A stretch of DNA of 14,320 nucleotides from an uncultured Collinsella sp. Lineage in GTDB: Bacteria; Actinomycetota; Coriobacteriia; Coriobacteriales; Coriobacteriaceae. Where the stretch lies: NCBI GenBank assembly GCA_902461085.1, contig CABPWH010000053.1:1-14320 (forward strand). Reading direction: 5' to 3'. Below are positions 1 to 7,546 of this stretch, piece after piece (position 1 is the first letter of the stretch; every line of letters starts with the position of its first letter). The notes beneath the pieces were generated by a model, which saw nothing but the letters and a program-made list of their open reading frames with translations, had not been told where the DNA came from and ran no database searches. The translations under genes and the position numbers were made by a program.

Positions 1-2
1 GT

Positions 3-164
3 GGATGTCGCTCGGAGGGCCGCCCCTCCGAGCCGGCGTCCGACGGCGGCAGCATGTCGAACTCGTTCATCGACGACGTGCTGTCCGCCTATTCGAGCGA
101 CATCGAGGCCCTGCGCGACGCGTGCCGCCCCAAGGGCATCAAGTTCATGGGGGCGCGCCGATGA
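3..164 (+). CDS. 3' end of a phage head-tail connector-region protein (partial)
   Basis: The frame is open from the left edge of the window and ends at TGA 162-164, so only the last ~53 residues are visible. The C-terminus reads SMSNSFIDDVLSAYSSD, then IEALRDACRPKGIKFMGARR. Third codon positions are almost all G or C, as in the certain genes of this window, which supports this frame over the other two. The stop overlaps the next start as ATGA, the usual coupling inside a phage late operon. I do not recognise the family from this fragment. Position just before head-closure and gp10-like genes suggests a head-tail adaptor or connector, which is inference from gene order only. An internal ATG at 54 lacks a good ribosome binding site, so I do not take it as the start. 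Confidence 0.6.
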   Translation, partial: GCRSEGRPSEPASDGGSMSNSFIDDVLSAYSSDIEALRDACRPKGIKFMGARR

Positions 165-475
165 AGTGGTACAGGGCTAGGGCGTTCAGGCGCGAGCAGA
201 CGGGCACCGACGAGCTGCACAACCCCGTCTGCTCGACCGTCGAGGCGTTCGACTTCTTCGTGCGCTTCGGCCCGAGCCACAAGGCTCGCAGCGTCGAGAC
301 GGGAAACGCCTTCGACAGCGTTTCCCGCGCCCTGCTCACCAAGCGCCCGGCAAGCGGCTTCGCCGGCATCTGTGGCGTCGAGGTCAAAGGGGCTTCTTAC
401 GAGGTCGAGAACGTCATGGCCGACGGCGACGCAACCGTCGTGAGCGTCAAGAGGTGCAAGCCATGGGCCTCGTGA
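161..475 (+). CDS. Putative head-closure / head-tail joining protein
   Basis: A 104-residue protein with its start at ATG 161, overlapping the upstream TGA as ATGA. The frame is also open upstream, but that part is out of frame with the partial gene before it and is better explained as a shadow. The sequence is basic at the N-terminus (MKWYRARAFRREQTGTDE) and ends with a beta-rich stretch (VEVKGASYEVENVMADGD) of the kind seen in small head-closure or stopper proteins, which seal the portal before tail attachment. The family is not certain from sequence alone. The assignment rests on size and on the conserved siphovirus order connector, closure protein, gp10-like, tail terminator, tail tube. 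Confidence 0.6.
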   Translation: MKWYRARAFRREQTGTDELHNPVCSTVEAFDFFVRFGPSHKARSVETGNAFDSVSRALLTKRPASGFAGICGVEVKGASYEVENVMADGDATVVSVKRCKPWAS

Positions 476-828
476 TACGCGACGTGAACGGTCTTGCCGG
501 AAAGCTCAACCGCCTTTCGCACGTAAGGTTCGAGGCCGTGATCATGAAGAACATGGCCCAAATCTACAACCGTGGCAAAGCGGACGGCGGAACGCCCGTA
601 TCTACCGAGAAGACCAGGCCTGGTGGGCCACACGGCGAGCTGCGCATGTCGCTGGGGCAGTCCGGCGACACCGTCGGATATGCGAAGGACTACGCGCCTC
701 ACGTCGAGTACGGCCACCGCACGGTGAACGGCGGATACGTGGAGGGGCAGCGATTCCTGCAGCGCAACGTCAAGGCGCAAGAGCCGATATTCAGACAAGA
801 CCTAATCGACCAGCTACGGAAGCTCTAG
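463..828 (+). CDS. HK97 gp10-family neck/tail-completion protein
   Basis: A 121-residue protein. I choose ATG 463 because an AAGAGGTG Shine-Dalgarno (449-456) lies six bases upstream. The GTG at 454 that would extend it by three codons is part of that ribosome binding site. The motif DYAPHVEYGHRT (around residues 73-84) followed by GQRFLQRNVKAQ closely resembles the family signature, in which an 'Y-A-x-x-V-E-Y-G' segment precedes a 'PFL.PA'-like segment. HK97 gp10-like proteins sit at the head-tail interface and help join the tail to the capsid. The start overlaps the preceding gene by 13 bases. It is unremarkable in length for the family. Confidence 0.8.
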   Translation: MGLVIRDVNGLAGKLNRLSHVRFEAVIMKNMAQIYNRGKADGGTPVSTEKTRPGGPHGELRMSLGQSGDTVGYAKDYAPHVEYGHRTVNGGYVEGQRFLQRNVKAQEPIFRQDLIDQLRKL

Positions 829-838
829 GGAGGGCGCG

Positions 839-1252
839 ATGATCCAACGATTAAGCCTCGCGGTGTTCCTCGGATGCCTCATCGAGGCCATCGAGGCGGG
901 CACCGGCACCGCGTGCTACGACAGCCCCGAGAACCGCAAGTCGCCGCTTTATAGCGTAGAGCTGCAATCTACGCAGCCCGAGAACACCAAGACCATGTAC
1001 ATCGACGCCATCACCGTGTGGGTGCACTGCATCAGCGAGCCCGCGCGCCCATACAGCAACGCGAAGGTGCTCGGCATGGTACAGCGGCTTGAGCAGGCGC
1101 TTGCTGACGGCTTCGAGCTTCCAGCGCCGTTCAGCCTCTACCACACGACCTGCAACGGCGTGCAGACCGTAAAGAAAGACGAGACCGACGAGGGCCACGC
1201 CATCGCGGAGTTCACCTTCCGCGTTTGCTACGGCCTCCGCGTCAAGAACTAG
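839..1252 (+). CDS. Putative tail terminator / minor tail protein
   Basis: A 137-residue protein starting at ATG 839 behind GGGAGG (829-834). It lies between the gp10-like gene and the tail tube gene, the normal place for the tail terminator (lambda gpU or SPP1 gp17 type), the ring that stops tube polymerisation and binds the head. The sequence has the expected mix: an N-terminal helix (LAVFLGCLIEAIEAG), then alternating strands such as MYIDAITVWVHCIS and HAIAEFTFRVCYGLRV. A C-terminal strand resembling 'AEFTFRVCYGL' is common in such small tail proteins. No catalytic motif is expected. The name is inferred mostly from gene order. Confidence 0.6.
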   Translation: MIQRLSLAVFLGCLIEAIEAGTGTACYDSPENRKSPLYSVELQSTQPENTKTMYIDAITVWVHCISEPARPYSNAKVLGMVQRLEQALADGFELPAPFSLYHTTCNGVQTVKKDETDEGHAIAEFTFRVCYGLRVKN

Positions 1253-1264
1253 AAAGGAACCGAG

Positions 1265-1807
1265 ATGTCTACTGCTCAGCAAGACACCAACCTCATCGGC
1301 TGCGACTTCGACGCAGCAACCGCCAAGGCCCTCAGCGGCAACGACATCGTTGCCCTCGTTACCGACAAGACCGGCACCGAGATGCTCGCCGTGAGCGGCC
1401 AGCAGGGACTCAAATTCAACATGAGCCAGGACAACACAGAGGCCGCGACCAAGGACGACGCCATCGGCGGCTGGACGCTCAAGTTCGCCAGCTCCAAGAG
1501 CTGGGACGCATCCATCGACGGCCTGTACTCGCCCGACGACTCCGCCACGAAGACCGTCGCCAAGGCGCTTGCCGAGGGCGAGTACCTGTGCCTGAAGGTC
1601 TGCAAGCGCATCCGCACGAGCGCGAACACCAAGTACGTTCCGCTGCGCATGGGCCTCGCGCTCGTGTCCTCCGACAGCTTCGAGGCGCCGAACGACGACA
1701 ACGCCACCTACTCCATGGAGTTCCAGGGCACGGGCAAGCCGTGGCTCTACGAGACCGCATCCGAGGAGCAGATCACCGCAGCCACCATCACCGTTTCCAA
1801 CAGCTAA
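1265..1807 (+). CDS. Major tail tube protein
   Basis: A 180-residue protein starting at ATG 1265 after AGAAAGGAA (1251-1259). Size, position between tail terminator and chaperone, and content fit the TP901-1/phi13-type major tail protein, which polymerises into the tube around the tape measure. Visible features are LKFNMSQDNTEAATKDDA (around residues 51-68), typical of the 'DTTTKDD..GW' region of this family, then GWTLKFASSKSWDASIDGL. The C-terminus is rich in Thr and Ser (ITAATITVSNS). There is no extra Ig-like domain at the C-terminus. Start and stop are clear, and the next gene follows 12 bases later with its own AAGGAG. Confidence 0.85.
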   Translation: MSTAQQDTNLIGCDFDAATAKALSGNDIVALVTDKTGTEMLAVSGQQGLKFNMSQDNTEAATKDDAIGGWTLKFASSKSWDASIDGLYSPDDSATKTVAKALAEGEYLCLKVCKRIRTSANTKYVPLRMGLALVSSDSFEAPNDDNATYSMEFQGTGKPWLYETASEEQITAATITVSNS

Positions 1808-1819
1808 GGAGCCTGACCA

Positions 1820-2242
1820 ATGGCAGAAGACACCGAACTCGACGCATTCCTTGAGGATTCCGCCGCAGACGCCACGGAAGCCGAAGACATCGTGAACGAG
1901 CTTGAGCAAGACCCCGAGAGCATGGAGCCGCAGACCTTCACCGTGCGCGGCCACGTCTGCGAGATCCGATTCTCGCGCAAGCGCATCGACCTCTACGAGG
2001 AGCGCCACACGCCGATCATCGCCTCGTTCTACAAGAACGACGGCATGTTCACCTTCAAGGAGCTTGCGGCCATCGCGGGCTACGGCCTGAAGGTACAGGG
2101 CGGCGGCTACTTCCTGCCGCAGAAGGCCGAGGAAATCGTGAACAAGCTCATCGACACGAACGGCTACCCCGTCGTGTTCCAGGCCGTGATGATGGCGCTT
2201 CAGCGCGACTGCGCTTTTTTATTCAAGGGCGCAGGGAACTAG
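1820..2242 (+). CDS. Tail assembly chaperone, 0-frame product (gpG-like)
   Basis: A 140-residue acidic protein starting at ATG 1820 behind AAGGAG (1806-1811). It sits directly between tail tube and tape measure genes, where the tail assembly chaperone pair of siphoviruses lies. These chaperones coat the tape measure protein and recruit tube subunits, and they are absent from the virion. The N-terminal ~35 residues are very acidic and low in complexity (LDAFLEDSAADATEAED). Residues ~38-120 form the folded part. The frame carries the slippery heptamer T TTT TTA at 2215-2221, seven codons before the stop, so a minority of ribosomes should make the longer G-T fusion (see the next two entries). 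Confidence 0.85.
   Translation: MAEDTELDAFLEDSAADATEAEDIVNELEQDPESMEPQTFTVRGHVCEIRFSRKRIDLYEERHTPIIASFYKNDGMFTFKELAAIAGYGLKVQGGGYFLPQKAEEIVNKLIDTNGYPVVFQAVMMALQRDCAFLFKGAGN
2215..2221 (+). promoter_or_regulatory. Programmed -1 ribosomal frameshift site (T TTT TTA)
   Basis: The heptamer TTTTTTA is in perfect X XXY YYZ register with the chaperone frame: 0-frame codons are GCT TTT TTA. Slippage by -1 joins the G frame to the open T frame, which runs from 2221 to 2643. No separate start codon with a ribosome binding site is visible for the T frame. Frameshifting between two chaperone ORFs just before the tape measure gene is a well-known conserved property of long-tailed phages. I did not identify a downstream pseudoknot by eye. 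Confidence 0.85.
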
Positions 2243-2643
2243 CCCTAACGCGCCTCACCGGCTTCGACTACTTCACCGCCAAGCCGAAAAGCGGCGAAGC
2301 CGCGCAAGACGCCGCCCTGTTCCGCAGGGAGGCCGACTTCGCGTTCTTCGCCGCCAGGCTCGGTTGGGATTACGAGCAGTACGCGCAGCACACGCCCGTG
2401 CAGCTCGCATTCGTGCGCAAAGAGCTTGAGACCGTGACCGTCGACCAATCGAACCTCTTCAAGGACGCCGTACAGGTGGCGGTTGCCAACTGCCTGTCCA
2501 AGAAGCGCCACAAGCTCTGGAAAAAGCGCAACGGCTCCTTCCGCGAGGACTCCTTCACCTACGAGGAGATCGACGCGCTGAAGGAGCAGCACCGAAAGAA
2601 CCCGCCATGGACGCCTTGGGGAGGAGGCAAGCTGAATGGCTGA
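2221..2643 (+). CDS. Tail assembly chaperone, -1 frame extension (gpT-like part of G-T fusion)
   Basis: This frame adds about 140 residues after the slip, giving a fusion of roughly 274 residues encoded by 1820-2221 joined to 2221-2643. It begins IQGRRELALTRLTGFDYF, continues through FFAARLGWDYEQYAQHTPVQ (a motif like the 'GWsp.q...mt..El' region of such proteins), and ends KNPPWTPWGGGKLNG. The conserved Trp/Tyr pattern and GC3-rich codon use support real coding. In lambda the T domain binds the tape measure protein while the G domain recruits tail tube subunits. The last eight bases overlap the start of the tape measure gene, and its GGAGGAGG ribosome binding site lies within this frame. An independent start at ATG 2605 or 2636 would miss most of the domain. 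Confidence 0.8.
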   Translation: MQGRRELALTRLTGFDYFTAKPKSGEAAQDAALFRREADFAFFAARLGWDYEQYAQHTPVQLAFVRKELETVTVDQSNLFKDAVQVAVANCLSKKRHKLWKKRNGSFREDSFTYEEIDALKEQHRKNPPWTPWGGGKLNG

Positions 2644-5233
2644 TTACGTTCTCTCCGCCAAGGGAACCTACGACGGCTCGAACTTCGACTCGGGCGTCGA
2701 TGGCTCCGCATCGAAGCTCAAGGGCCTCACCGAGACGGCCAAGGGCGTCGGCTCGCAGGTGGCGGGATACTTCGCGAACAGCTTCGGCAGCGTTGCGAAG
2801 TCAATTGGCAACGCCATCGGAACGGTTACCGCAGGCGTTACCACGCTCGCCGCCACCGGCGGCATGAGCCGCGCCTTGAACATCGAGAAGGCCCAGACGA
2901 TGTTCAAGGGCATGAAGCTCGAATGGAGCGACTTCTACAGCACAATCCAGCAATCAGTTGACGGAACGGCGTTCGGCTTCGACACCGCCGCGCAGGCGTG
3001 CGCCCAGCTCGCCGCATCTGGCGTCGCCGCCGGTAACGACATGGAAAAGGCTCTGAACGGCTGCGTGGGCACAGCCGCCACGTTCGGCCAGGACTTGGGC
3101 GACCTCTCCTCGATTTGGGCCAAGGTGGCCGCGAACGGCAAACTCTCAGGCGAGCAGGTCGCGCAGTTCACCGACCGAGGTATCAACGCAATATCAACGC
3201 TATCGACCTACTTGGGCAAGTCCTCCGACGAGGTTTCCAAGATGGTCACGGCTGGCAAGATCGACTTCCAAACCTTCTCCGACGCCATGTATTCCGCGTT
3301 CGGCGATTCGGCAAAGGCGGCGAACGAAACCTTCACCGGCTCCATGGCGAACATGAAGGCCGCGCTCTCGAAAATCGGCCAGGATTGGATGACTCCGCTC
3401 AAGGACTCCGCCATCCCCGTGTTCAACTCCATACGAGGCGTACTGAACTCGTGCCGTGCGGCGCTGAAGCCGCTCACCGTGGCCTTCGGCGAGTTCCTGG
3501 GCGTCACATACGACGCGCAGGGCAACCTGACGCGCACAGGCGGCGCGGTCGAGAAGGTGTGCGGGTTCCTCGACAGCCTGGCCGAGAAGATCCAGGGCGT
3601 AGACCTCTCGCAGCTCGGAACGGGCGGTAAGGTGGCCGCCGCCGCTTTGGCCGGCCTAGCCGCCGTGTCGCTTGGCGGCCTCATCGGGCAGATTCCCGTG
3701 CTCGGCGCGCTTGCCAACTCGCTTACGGGCGGCATCGTTCCGGCTCTGAAGGGCGTTGCCACTGGGTTCCTGGCGCTTTCCGCGCCTGCTGCGGTCGCTG
3801 TCGCGGCAATCACAGCCTTCGCGGCGATCTTCGCCTACAGCATGGCAACCAACGAGGCGTTTCGCAACTCCATGGTCAGCATCGCTTCGAGCATCGCGTC
3901 ATCGCTCGCCCCGGCGTTCCAGAGCCTCACGGCTTTGGCCGAACCCCTTCAGGGGCTTTTCGCCGCCGCCGTAATCGTCGTGAACAGCTTCTCACTCGCC
4001 ATCGGCGGGTTGGTTGCGGCAATCGCGCCGGTCATCGCCTCGATCGTATCGGGCCTCGTTCCCGTAATCGGAACGATCATCGACGCGGTAGGCCAGGTGG
4101 CGCTAGCCATCACGACGACGGTTTGCCCAATCATCCAGCAGGTGACCGACCTCATAACGGCCAACATGCCGCTGATCCAGCAGGTCATATCTGACGCATG
4201 CACGCTTATCCAGACGGTCGTCTCCACGGTGCTTCCCGTTTTGGTCGAGATAATCACATCGACGATGACCGCTATTCAGGGCGTTATCGACGCCGTTTGG
4301 CCGTACATCTCGGCCATCGTGACGTCCGCCATGCAGGCGATCCAGGACATCATCACGATTGTCTTGGGCGTCATCAACGGCGACTGGGGTTCCGTTTGGA
4401 GCGCCATCCAATCACTGGCAGCGAACGTGTGGAGCATCATCCAGAACGTCATCAGCGGCGGCGTTGCGCTCATCCAGGCGGTCATACAGAACGGCCTCGC
4501 GCTCATCCAGAGCGTGTGGGACTCGATTTGGGGCGCTATCGGCAACTGGGTGACCAGCACGTGGAACAGCATCAAGACTGCCGTGCAAGGCGGCATCAAC
4601 AACGTGAAGTCGTTCATATCGGGCGGCCTGTCCACGGTGCAATCCATCTGGTCGTCAGCATGGAACGCGGTCGGCAACATCCTGAACAACGCGTGGAGCA
4701 ACATCCGCAACGGCGTGTCGAACGGCATCAACTCCGTGGTGAGCTTCGTGTCGTCGATTCCCGGGCGAATCGTGAGCGCGCTGGGGAACCTCGGCTCCCT
4801 GCTCTACAGCGCCGGCAGCTCCATCGTCAGCGGCCTGCTCAACGGCATCAAGTCGAGCATCGGCGGCGTGTACGACTTCGTTTCCGGCATCGCGGGCAAG
4901 ATCGCCAGCCTCAAAGGCCCGAAGCGCAAGGACTTGCGCCTACTCATCCCGAACGGCGGCTGGATCATGCAATCCCTCGAAACGGGCCTGAAGAAGCGCT
5001 TCGAGGGCGTGAAGGCAACCGTATCGGGCTTCGCCGACGACCTGAGCATGTCGTTCGGCGGAAACAGCGTCACCTACGAGACCGGGGCGGCGGAAGCCGT
5101 CGGCTCGGTCTCCGGTGGCGACACCTATTACCTGTCAATCGACGGAGCTACGGCGAACGCAGACGTGGCGGTGGCCGACGCCATCGACACCTTGGTTGCC
5201 GCAGCCCGCCGTTCATCCACAGCGAGGAGGTAG
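2636..5233 (+). CDS. Tape measure protein
   Basis: An 865-residue protein starting at ATG 2636 with GGAGGAGG at 2620-2627. It sets tail length and is ejected with the DNA. By the usual ~0.15 nm per residue it predicts a tail near 130 nm. The segment INAISTLSTYLGKSSDEVSK and KIDFQTFSDAMYSAFG (residues ~184-225) matches the conserved tape-measure N-terminal domain ('G...I..L...LGks..ev..mv..GkI.f..f..Al'). Residues ~330-500 are very hydrophobic with several possible membrane segments, as expected for DNA delivery. Residues ~560-720 contain spaced tryptophans in degenerate repeats (VWSIIQNV, VWDSIWGAIG, TWNSIKTAV, IWSSAWNAVG, AWSNIRNGV). The C-terminal segment KDLRLLIPNGGWIMQSLETG, followed by LKKRFEGVK, matches a motif common near the ends of these proteins. 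No lytic transglycosylase or peptidase motif was seen. Confidence 0.92.
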   Translation: MADYVLSAKGTYDGSNFDSGVDGSASKLKGLTETAKGVGSQVAGYFANSFGSVAKSIGNAIGTVTAGVTTLAATGGMSRALNIEKAQTMFKGMKLEWSDFYSTIQQSVDGTAFGFDTAAQACAQLAASGVAAGNDMEKALNGCVGTAATFGQDLGDLSSIWAKVAANGKLSGEQVAQFTDRGINAISTLSTYLGKSSDEVSKMVTAGKIDFQTFSDAMYSAFGDSAKAANETFTGSMANMKAALSKIGQDWMTPLKDSAIPVFNSIRGVLNSCRAALKPLTVAFGEFLGVTYDAQGNLTRTGGAVEKVCGFLDSLAEKIQGVDLSQLGTGGKVAAAALAGLAAVSLGGLIGQIPVLGALANSLTGGIVPALKGVATGFLALSAPAAVAVAAITAFAAIFAYSMATNEAFRNSMVSIASSIASSLAPAFQSLTALAEPLQGLFAAAVIVVNSFSLAIGGLVAAIAPVIASIVSGLVPVIGTIIDAVGQVALAITTTVCPIIQQVTDLITANMPLIQQVISDACTLIQTVVSTVLPVLVEIITSTMTAIQGVIDAVWPYISAIVTSAMQAIQDIITIVLGVINGDWGSVWSAIQSLAANVWSIIQNVISGGVALIQAVIQNGLALIQSVWDSIWGAIGNWVTSTWNSIKTAVQGGINNVKSFISGGLSTVQSIWSSAWNAVGNILNNAWSNIRNGVSNGINSVVSFVSSIPGRIVSALGNLGSLLYSAGSSIVSGLLNGIKSSIGGVYDFVSGIAGKIASLKGPKRKDLRLLIPNGGWIMQSLETGLKKRFEGVKATVSGFADDLSMSFGGNSVTYETGAAEAVGSVSGGDTYYLSIDGATANADVAVADAIDTLVAAARRSSTARR

Positions 5234-5236
5234 CCC

Positions 5237-7546
5237 GTGGGAGAGTACACAAGGGAGATACAGATCGCGGGCCGCAACCGCTGGTATCGCGGCTACATCT
5301 CCGTTGACAGCCAGTTGAACGTCAACGACACCACGACTCGCCTGCGAGTCACCGCAGCGATCGACGACAAGTACGCCGCCGAGTACGGAACGCACTACGA
5401 CGTCGTGGTGAACGGCTCGGTGCGCAGCTCGCGCGACGTCGTGCTGAACAACTACGGCAACTGGGCGACGCGCGACGCGGTGACGTTTGACGTGGACGTG
5501 CCGCGCGGCGCGAGCGGCTGGAACTGCCCGGTGCAGGTGCACGTCTACGGCAAGACGTACAACAACTACTACGGCTCTGCCGGCGGCGACGCGTGGGCTA
5601 CCGTGTACGCATGGGTGCCGCAGCGCGGCTACTCGCAGCCGCATCCGCCCAAGAACTGCAAGCTGCAGCGCGTGTCCGACACGTCGCAGAAGATAACCTG
5701 GGACGTCGATTACACGGGAATGGACGGTGCCTACCCGTGGGCAGGCGTCTACGTTGACCGCCGCACCGACGATGGCTCATGGGTGAACATCGCCGACGTT
5801 TCGTGGGACGTCCAGAACTACACGGACAACTCGACCAAGGCCGGGCACAAGTACGAGTACCGCCTGTGCGCGCACGGCCCCGGCGGCAACTCCGTTCACG
5901 CGTCGGTTGGCACGACCTACACCACGCCCAACGCGCCGTCGCGCGTTGAGGCCGTGAAGGCCGGCGCTACCGAGGTGACCCTGCGCGTGTACGGCGCCGC
6001 GGCGTACGCAAACGCGTGGGGCGTCCAGCGATCTGTCGACGGCGGCTCGACGTGGGCGGACATAACGACGACCACCGAGGGCGAAGACCCCGCATGGCTC
6101 GACCTGCACGACAAGGCCGCGCCAGCCGGAACGGTCGTCTACCGCGTTCAGGCGAAGCGCGGCTCGCTCGCCTCGGCGTGGGTGAAGTCGAACTCGGTAA
6201 CCACCATCACGCCGCCGCTCGCCCCGAAGGTCACCGCGCCGACCGTGGTGGCCACCGGAAGCCAGGCGGCGGTGTCGTGGGTTCCGAACCATCCGGACGG
6301 CTCGCAGCAGACCGCCGCGCAGGTCGAGTTCAGCGGCCCGAGCGCGATCACCGAAAGCGTCACCACGGCGAAGAGCATAAAGAAGTCGCTCGCCAAGGGC
6401 AGCTGGAGGGTGCGCGTTCGCACCAAGGGCCTGCACGCCGATTGGGGCGCGTGGTCTGACTACGTGCCGTTCGTGGTCGCCGATTACCCGTCGTGCTGGG
6501 TTGCCTCGCCTGCGACCAACGGCGTGCTCATCGACTCCGTGCCGATGACCGTTCAGGTATCGGCCTCCGACGAGACAGGGATAGCCAATGCCACGCTGAC
6601 GCTTTCCGAGGTCGGCGGAGCGACGATAGCCACGGCCGACGTGACGAGCATGAAGCCCGTTGAGCTTGGCAGCTACACGACCATCAAGAACGGAATCGAC
6701 TACCTGCTCACCTTGACGGTGACGGGCGGCTCGGGCCTGTCTAAAACGGCCACGCGCCGGTTCAAGACGCACTGGGCGGAGCCGGCAACCCCCGTAATCA
6801 CCGTGACGTACGGCGATGACCTCACGTGCCACGTGAAGGTGGAGAACGGCGTTTCCGCCTACAACGTCGAGGAGACGACGATCATAGGCCCGATGGCCTA
6901 CGACGAGGACACGGGCGAGATACCCATGCTCGGCACGATCACGTGCGACGGCGACGAACTGGTGCTTGGCGACGCGTCGAAATGCGTCGGCTTCGTGGTC
7001 GAGCGCGTGCTGGACGAGGGCGACCACCTTCTCACGTCGAGCCTGCTCGATGCCCAGGAAACCATCGACCGCGTGCCGCCGCTCAACGCCGACTTCAAGT
7101 ACCGCGCAACTGGCACTGCGGCGAATGGAACGTCTTCCTACGCCGAGGCCAAGGCGAACCTGCACGCCGAGTGCATGGCGCTCAACTTCGGCCAGGATGC
7201 CTCGACGCTGCTCAAGATGGAGCTTGACGCCAAATACTCGACATCTGCGGCGCGAAGCTTCAACAGCTTCCATTTCGCCGACGGCGGGGAAAACGGTGGG
7301 CTTCCGCAGTCGTATGCGCTCGATGAGGCAGACCTTGCGACATCGGCCTCTTGCCTGCTTGAGCGAGACGGGCACGACCTGTTCCGCAAGATCATGCGCA
7401 CACAGTGGCAGGGCTGGTGGCGCGGCCTCGCCGGTGAGCGTGCGTTCGGCGCGATGACGTTCAACGAGTCGCTTAAATCTGCGGGGCTTTGGTCGGCATC
7501 GGCGAAGGTCGAGCACGATGTGTTCGAGGAGCCGAGCAATGCCTGA
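5237..7546 (+). CDS. Large tail-tip protein with fibronectin type III-like domains
   Basis: A 769-residue protein. GTG 5237 is taken as the start because GAGGAGG (5224-5230) lies seven bases upstream. Residues 1-130 form an N-terminal beta-rich domain. Residues ~137-230, ~231-327 and ~328-415 look like three successive FN3 or Ig-like modules, with linkers at Pro-rich boundaries (HPPKNCKL, TTPNAPSRVEAV, TPPLAPKVTAP) and strands such as HKYEYRLCAHGPGGNS and WRVRVRTKG. Residues ~420-520 form another Ig-like segment. The C-terminal ~200 residues (for example CLLERDGHDLFRKIMRT, AFGAMTFN) resemble the terminal part of distal-tail proteins. Its place directly after the tape measure suggests the distal tail or baseplate shell, with FN3 domains possibly binding cell-surface glycans. 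It overlaps the next gene by eight bases. Confidence 0.75.
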   Translation: MGEYTREIQIAGRNRWYRGYISVDSQLNVNDTTTRLRVTAAIDDKYAAEYGTHYDVVVNGSVRSSRDVVLNNYGNWATRDAVTFDVDVPRGASGWNCPVQVHVYGKTYNNYYGSAGGDAWATVYAWVPQRGYSQPHPPKNCKLQRVSDTSQKITWDVDYTGMDGAYPWAGVYVDRRTDDGSWVNIADVSWDVQNYTDNSTKAGHKYEYRLCAHGPGGNSVHASVGTTYTTPNAPSRVEAVKAGATEVTLRVYGAAAYANAWGVQRSVDGGSTWADITTTTEGEDPAWLDLHDKAAPAGTVVYRVQAKRGSLASAWVKSNSVTTITPPLAPKVTAPTVVATGSQAAVSWVPNHPDGSQQTAAQVEFSGPSAITESVTTAKSIKKSLAKGSWRVRVRTKGLHADWGAWSDYVPFVVADYPSCWVASPATNGVLIDSVPMTVQVSASDETGIANATLTLSEVGGATIATADVTSMKPVELGSYTTIKNGIDYLLTLTVTGGSGLSKTATRRFKTHWAEPATPVITVTYGDDLTCHVKVENGVSAYNVEETTIIGPMAYDEDTGEIPMLGTITCDGDELVLGDASKCVGFVVERVLDEGDHLLTSSLLDAQETIDRVPPLNADFKYRATGTAANGTSSYAEAKANLHAECMALNFGQDASTLLKMELDAKYSTSAARSFNSFHFADGGENGGLPQSYALDEADLATSASCLLERDGHDLFRKIMRTQWQGWWRGLAGERAFGAMTFNESLKSAGLWSASAKVEHDVFEEPSNA

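Noticed and set aside
851..2008. 385-residue open frame on the - strand
   Set aside because: It is antisense to the tail terminator, tail tube and chaperone genes, is made mostly of Val/Leu/Gly/Ala runs, and shows no recognisable domain.
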